Assembly: GCF_900107835.1 (NCBI RefSeq)
Contig: NZ_FNRG01000027.1
Location: 1-56,713, forward strand
Length of the DNA stretch: 56,713 nucleotides
Origin: Oribacterium sp. KHPX15
Lineage (GTDB): Bacteria > Bacillota > Clostridia > Lachnospirales > Lachnospiraceae
Direction: 5' to 3'
The notes beneath the pieces are model-generated. The model did no database searches. It had not been told where the DNA came from and saw nothing but the letters and a program-made list of their open reading frames with translations. Below are positions 53,115-56,713 of the stretch, piece by piece. Both the position numbers and the translations under genes were made by a program. The number at the start of each line of letters is the position of its first letter. Within the stretch, counting starts at the first letter, position 1.

Positions 53115-54227
53115 TTACCTGATACGAATTTGAAAATTCATTTTAAAATAGAATTCGTCACCTTGTTTATACACTTCTCCATATGCTCCATGACCCTGGT
53201 CTGTCGAAGGAAAATCCAAATAACAATGTGTATACAAAAAATTCTTAAATGCCTCAGATTCAAGAGCATAGTTTGCAACAACTTCGCCGGTTTTTTTAAT
53301 TGTTATATATCCTCCTTTGACGGTACTCTTTCCATCCCAGATGGTACTTGCAGTCATCCCGCAATACGCCGAATATAAAAACATTTTTATCATATATGGG
53401 TACTTAGTCTCGGGAAGAGTAATATTACATGGATTTTCAATTATGATTTTTTTCATCACAGATACGATATCTGTTTCTGCCTGTCGTTCCATAAAATGAT
53501 TCCAAAGTATGCGTTGAATCACAATCGGAAGATTTGGGTTAATCAAATCAAGATTTTCCTTAAATGCTTCGCATTTTGCTTTTGATGCAAGTTCATATCC
53601 AACATATTCTAACTTGCATCCATGCTCACGGATTGAATTGCACCGTTCTGATACAGCAGCGTGACCTTTACCGTCAACTAACGAATTAATTTCTTTCATC
53701 AGTACATCATTCATTCCACTAATTTTAAATTTAGCAGCTGATGCCTTTGCTGTGTTGAAAAGCGTTGGATTCTCACCGAATTCACATTTTATAGAAAATC
53801 CAATATTTTCTCTGACTATTGAACTACGAGGATCTCTTGTATCAAGAAAAATATCGCTTTTTTCAACACTTTTTGCTTTCATGTGTTGAATTTCTGCTTT
53901 TTGAAGAAAATCCACAACCTCATCAGATACATTAAACGATCTACCGGTTGAATTAATAATGTCATTCTTCAATAAATCCGCTATATGTTTGAATTTATCG
54001 GCTTGAATACTAGCTACAGGAACATTATTAATTTCTATATCAATATCATGGTCTATTCCGTTACAGTGATATGTGACAATACGGTCATTTGTTTCTTGAC
54101 GAACAATTTTCAAAACATCCATCCATTCATTGGGATTTGGATCACCGTTTTCGTTTGCAATAAACAATTTCTTATATCCTAGTAGTCTTAAAGCAGCATA
54201 AGGCTCGCCCCATTCACCTCTATTCAT
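53115..54227 (-). CDS. HpaII-type restriction endonuclease
   Basis: 370 residues. It begins MNRGEWGEPYAALRLLGYKK, the start of the HpaII endonuclease family (expected ...NKGEWSEIYAFLKLL), with DVLKIVRQETNDR and a basic C-terminal half with KMFLYSAYCGMTAST. It should cut CCGG or a relative. The ATG overlaps the methyltransferase stop (TAATG) and ends 20 bp before drmE. Its length is near that of HpaII (358 residues). Catalytic residues cannot be pointed out with certainty, since this family's active site is not a simple PD-ExK pattern. Confidence 0.75.
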   Translation of the reverse strand: MNRGEWGEPYAALRLLGYKKLFIANENGDPNPNEWMDVLKIVRQETNDRIVTYHCNGIDHDIDIEINNVPVASIQADKFKHIADLLKNDIINSTGRSFNVSDEVVDFLQKAEIQHMKAKSVEKSDIFLDTRDPRSSIVRENIGFSIKCEFGENPTLFNTAKASAAKFKISGMNDVLMKEINSLVDGKGHAAVSERCNSIREHGCKLEYVGYELASKAKCEAFKENLDLINPNLPIVIQRILWNHFMERQAETDIVSVMKKIIIENPCNITLPETKYPYMIKMFLYSAYCGMTASTIWDGKSTVKGGYITIKKTGEVVANYALESEAFKNFLYTHCYLDFPSTDQGHGAYGEVYKQGDEFYFKMNFQIRIR

Positions 54228-55237
54228 TATTTTCCCTCCAAGACTTTTAATACTTCTTTTGCAATGGATTCAATAACATTAACAGTGACACTGTTTCCGA
54301 ACTGTTTATAAAGATGTGTATCTGCCAATTCCAGCTTGAAATCTTCAGGAAAACCCTGCAATCTTGCCCACTCTCTTGGTGTCATCTTTCTAATTCCTTC
54401 TTTGTTAATTTCTCCTTTAATGTGAGTAGTCGGTGTCATAGAATGCTCACGCTCATCAACAATAAGATTTCTTTCACGTCCCATTCCACCACATACAATT
54501 GTTCCTGCTATTCCGTCCAGATCTCTAACTTCATATCCAAAACCGTGCCCAGCTGCTTCATGGCGTGCTCTATGTTTTCTAAGAGTATCCAAATATACAT
54601 CACTCAAATAATATTTAGATGGCACTGGGGCCGGATCAATGATATCTCTTATGGTAGTTTTTTCTCCTTCGCCAACAGGAAATACAAATCCCTCAGGGCA
54701 TTTTTCTTTAAGTAAATCATTCCTTATGCATACCAAATAGATTCTTTCTCTGTTTTGAGGAACTCCAAAATCTTTACTGTTGAGAATCTTGTCATATACC
54801 GTATACCCAATTTGCTCAAATGCTCCCTTTATTACTTTGAAGGTTCTACCTTTATCATGAATTGTTAATCCCTTTACATTCTCACAAAAAATAATTTTTG
54901 GCTTATGATATTCACATATTCTTACAACATCTTGAAATAGTGTTCCTCGACATTTTCCTTTATAGTCATCATCAAAGCCCATGTGTTTCCCAGCCATAGA
55001 AAATGCCTGGCATGGAAATCCCGCCAAACAAATATCGAATGAGGGAATATCCTTTTCATCTATTTGTGTAATATCACCGGCTATTTCAAAATCATCCTTG
55101 TAGTTCGCTTTATAAGTCTTCTGAGCAAATTCATCCCATTCACTTACAAATACTGTTTTTATGTCATCTCCGAAAGCATTATCAAATCCCTTACGGATAC
55201 CTCCGATTCCTGCAAATAAATCTATTGATTTATACAT
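54227..55237 (-). CDS. C5-cytosine DNA methyltransferase, M.HpaII-like
   Basis: 336 residues with all C5-MTase motifs in order: DLFAGIGGIRKGF (motif I), GFPCQAFS with catalytic Cys76 (IV), ENVKGL (VI), QNRERIYLV (VIII) and YKQFGNSV (X). The target-recognition region (KYYLSDVYLDTLRKHRARHE, GFGYEV, GGMGRERNL, then TPTTHIKGEIN and RKMTPREWARLQGFP) is nearly the same as that of M.HpaII as I recall it, so methylation of the inner C of CCGG is expected. It overlaps vsr by 8 bp and the HpaII-type gene by 3. In this operon it takes the DrmMII place of class 2 DISARM. Confidence 0.88.
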   Translation of the reverse strand: MYKSIDLFAGIGGIRKGFDNAFGDDIKTVFVSEWDEFAQKTYKANYKDDFEIAGDITQIDEKDIPSFDICLAGFPCQAFSMAGKHMGFDDDYKGKCRGTLFQDVVRICEYHKPKIIFCENVKGLTIHDKGRTFKVIKGAFEQIGYTVYDKILNSKDFGVPQNRERIYLVCIRNDLLKEKCPEGFVFPVGEGEKTTIRDIIDPAPVPSKYYLSDVYLDTLRKHRARHEAAGHGFGYEVRDLDGIAGTIVCGGMGRERNLIVDEREHSMTPTTHIKGEINKEGIRKMTPREWARLQGFPEDFKLELADTHLYKQFGNSVTVNVIESIAKEVLKVLEGK

Positions 55238-55652
55238 GTTTTCTCTCCTTTATCGCCGCTTCTATTTTATCTGCGCATATCTGAGTATTATTCTTTATCT
55301 CTTTACCCCAAAACCTTAGCACTAACCATCCGTCATTTTCTAAATATTCATTAACTTCCCTATCCCTCTTCATATTTCTTTCAATCTTAGGTATCCAGAA
55401 TTCCCTGTTAGATTTAAAATCATTTTTTCTGTTTTCCCAATCATAGCCATGCCAGAATTCGCTATCACAGAATACTGCTATTTTTAGCCCAATAAATGTT
55501 ATATCCGGATTCCCAAATATCTTTCTAACGTTCTTTCTATAACGTATTCCTCTTGACCAAAGTTCTTTTCTGAGCAATAGCTCAATTTGTGAATCTTTAT
55601 TTTTTACTTGCTTCATATTAAAGCTAATTTGTTCAGGCGTTTTTTTGCTCAT
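55230..55652 (-). CDS. vsr: Very short patch repair endonuclease Vsr
   Basis: 140 residues from ATG 55652, preceded by AAGGAA; the earlier ATG at 55676 has no site. The catalytic Asp is in GNPDITFI (residue 50), and FCDSEFWHG gives the zinc-site His. Vsr cuts T:G mismatches left by deamination of 5-methylcytosine in the MTase's own site, so a Vsr next to a C5-MTase is expected. It overlaps the methyltransferase by 8 bp and is the first gene of the operon after the regulator. Confidence 0.88.
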   Translation of the reverse strand: MSKKTPEQISFNMKQVKNKDSQIELLLRKELWSRGIRYRKNVRKIFGNPDITFIGLKIAVFCDSEFWHGYDWENRKNDFKSNREFWIPKIERNMKRDREVNEYLENDGWLVLRFWGKEIKNNTQICADKIEAAIKERKHV

Positions 55653-55715
55653 TTGATTCCTTTTTATAGACCACATTGATCATTTTAGATATATAGCAAA
55701 ATGGTAATCTGTTTT

Positions 55716-55955
55716 TTATCTTTCATCGAAGTTATCTTTCGAAGGTGACTCAATGGATTTTTCAAAGCTAATAATGTCTCCAATATCACAGTTCATGTAA
55801 ACACATATCTTTTGCAATACTTCCAGTGAGACCTTCTCTCCTTTTCCCATTTTCGCCATAGTCGCAGAACTAATATTAAGTTCTTCTGCTAAATCCTTCT
55901 TGAACATTTTCTTATCGATTAACATTTTCCATAAGCCATTATAAGAGACTGCCAT
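55716..55955 (-). CDS. XRE/Cro-family HTH regulator of the island
   Basis: 79 residues. The HTH is DLAEELNISSATMAKMGKGE (about residues 21-40), the HTH_26 type. It sits 63 bp upstream of vsr and ends with an acidic tail. It is probably the controller of the restriction-DISARM operon, as C-type proteins are for other R-M systems. Its likely binding sites are the 8-bp repeats just upstream. Confidence 0.8.
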   Translation of the reverse strand: MAVSYNGLWKMLIDKKMFKKDLAEELNISSATMAKMGKGEKVSLEVLQKICVYMNCDIGDIISFEKSIESPSKDNFDER

Positions 55956-55992
55956 AATAATACCTTTCCATATAAAATATTAGCCACCAGTC

Positions 55993-56011
55993 TCATTATA
56001 TCATTATATGA
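55993..56011 (-). promoter_or_regulatory. Candidate operator and -10 region of the XRE gene
   Basis: TCATTATA (55993-56000) repeats at 56001-56008, and TCATTATATGA (56001-56011) is almost palindromic. On the minus strand TATAAT boxes lie inside these repeats, but no clean -35 element was found. Placed about 40-55 bp upstream of the XRE start, this is a plausible self-control site. Confidence 0.4.
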
Positions 56012-56088
56012 TCAAAATGTTATGCATATCTTTAGATACCTAAATATTAACTTTTGTACAACAAAATAATAGTATAATTATCAGATAA

Positions 56089-56112
56089 GGTTGGCTATTT
56101 GGTTGGCTATTT
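56089..56112. repeat. 12-bp tandem repeat GGTTGGCTATTT
   Basis: Two perfect copies sit next to each other (56089-56100 and 56101-56112), upstream of the defence operon. It lies in the gene-free stretch 55956-56713; no gene is seen on either strand. Confidence 0.6.
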
Positions 56113-56128
56113 GGAGTTGGTTCTCGTG

Positions 56129-56375
56129 GTTATACCGAATTTTGAGTTATACCGAACACTTATAAAATCCTCTGTATTAATAAGGAATTCCCATGGTCTT
56201 TTTGGTATAACTTTTTACTTGGTTAGAAACAAATTTTGATTCTCTGTCCAATTTTCATTTCACATTTCGGTATAACTTTTATTCCTGCAGATCACATCAT
56301 AGTGTAGGCTTTATCCAAGATATTGAAATCTCAGCACCATATCTTGATAAAAATTAATCGAAAAATTATACCGAA
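56129..56375. repeat. Scattered TTATACCGAA motif, five copies in both orientations
   Basis: GTTATACCGAA at 56129-56139 and 56146-56156, TTTGGTATAAC at 56201-56211 (one mismatch), TTCGGTATAAC at 56266-56276, and ATTATACCGAA at 56365-56375. A weaker copy, TTATACCG, is near 56487. This is too dense for chance in a 360-bp non-coding stretch. It may be a binding array for a regulator or an element end. Confidence 0.7.
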
Positions 56376-56405
56376 AACAGTTCTGGCACTTGATGTAACG
56401 CGTCG

Positions 56406-56447
56406 AATTAATCTTCTCACCTACCGCAGGTTTGCCGCAGATTAATT
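56406..56447. terminator. Inverted repeat, possible terminator or element end
   Basis: AATTAATCT (56406-56414) and AGATTAATT (56439-56447) are perfect arms with a 24-base loop. No T run follows on either side, so this is better read as a palindromic site. The gene it belongs to is not in the window. Confidence 0.35.
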
Positions 56448-56563
56448 TCGGCTCCTCCTAAATATTGTCTATCTTAACGTGCTGTTTTATACCGCACGTT
56501 TTTTTCTGTGCTTATTGACCATTCTCCAACGTTACTCTATATTCATAAAGTTGCATAAAAATA

Positions 56564-56598
56564 AGGAAGAACAGCCCCTACCACAGTTCGTTCTTCCT
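56564..56598 (-). terminator. Hairpin in the gene-free right end
   Basis: AGGAAGAAC (56564-56572) and GTTCTTCCT (56590-56598) are perfect arms around a 17-base loop. On the minus strand TTATTTTTATGC follows, so it could end a minus-strand transcript that begins beyond the window. Confidence 0.5.
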
Positions 56599-56713
56599 CA
56601 TCTACATTTAAGAGCTGCATACAGGTCCGGTGCAGGGTCTATGCCCTAATTATGGTTTCCTGTTTATAAGCAGTCATCTTAAGTACCCCAGCTCTTAACA
56701 CTGAGTACGTTGT

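Larger units (their letters stand above)
41071..55955 (-). other. Defence island: DISARM-like core with HpaII-type restriction cassette
   Basis: Ten minus-strand genes in transcription order: XRE, vsr, C5-MTase, HpaII-type REase, drmE-like, drmA, drmB, NERD-helicase, a small DNA-binding-like gene and an AspBHI-like REase. From vsr to the NERD-helicase the gaps run from -8 to 20 bp, so this is one operon. The last two genes follow gaps of 117 and 27 bp. The region is AT-rich and has no drmC. Confidence 0.8.

Noticed and set aside
1-56713. CRISPR array, tRNA or rRNA
   Set aside because: No regularly spaced direct repeats with unique spacers and no cloverleaf or rRNA-like stretch was seen by eye.

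Overview
The window looks like a chromosome segment of a rumen or gut Lachnospiraceae (Butyrivibrio or Pseudobutyrivibrio type). The grounds are the codon use, the LuxS, CASTOR-like channel and MCP sequences, the triple large serine recombinases, and clear AGGAGG-type ribosome sites. No rRNA, tRNA, CRISPR array or IS transposase was seen. The organism call is inference; all family names come from reading motifs, not from database searches.

Layout. 1-620: a structured non-coding stretch with a 33-residue hydrophobic peptide that resembles type I toxin or holin-like peptides. 623-6295 (minus): one operon with a heterodimeric ABC exporter pair and a tannase-like esterase lipoprotein. 6385-16721: housekeeping and sensory genes, namely luxS, an unknown 223-residue protein, a 54-bp tandem repeat array, a relic of a BglG-type antiterminator, a GGDEF cyclase, an MCP chemoreceptor, two disordered membrane proteins and a CASTOR/POLLUX-like ion channel. 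16791-26445 (minus): an accessory block with NUDIX, a PLD-helicase-DUF3427 protein, a small partner, flavodoxin, a macrodomain, a helicase that has lost its N-terminal half, a P-loop kinase, GrpB, an EamA transporter and an XRE/GNAT pair.

26567-37572: a prophage remnant. Only the tail-tip end, holin, a three-part endolysin, a DUF6870-like protein and three tandem large serine recombinases remain. Its upstream edge is a broken gene end followed by a terminator. 37624-40988: a YeiH-type transporter with a divergent LysR regulator, orphan Fur-box palindromes over a broken small gene, and a DUF134/NifX-type protein with twin operators.

41071-55955 (minus): a defence island, visibly richer in A+T than the prophage. 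Reading with transcription, it has an XRE regulator, then a tightly packed run vsr, C5-cytosine methyltransferase (close to M.HpaII), HpaII-type endonuclease, drmE-like, drmA, drmB and a NERD-nuclease/SF1-helicase gene, then a 98-residue DNA-binding-like protein and an AspBHI-like 5mC-dependent endonuclease. I read the core as a class 2 DISARM system that has absorbed a complete HpaII-like restriction-modification and mismatch-repair cassette, lacks the usual PLD protein DrmC, and carries a NERD helicase in its place. The methylation-dependent nuclease at the far end could in principle attack the locus's own methylation mark, which is the most intriguing point in the window. 55956-56713 is non-coding, with several repeated motifs around TTATACCGAA.
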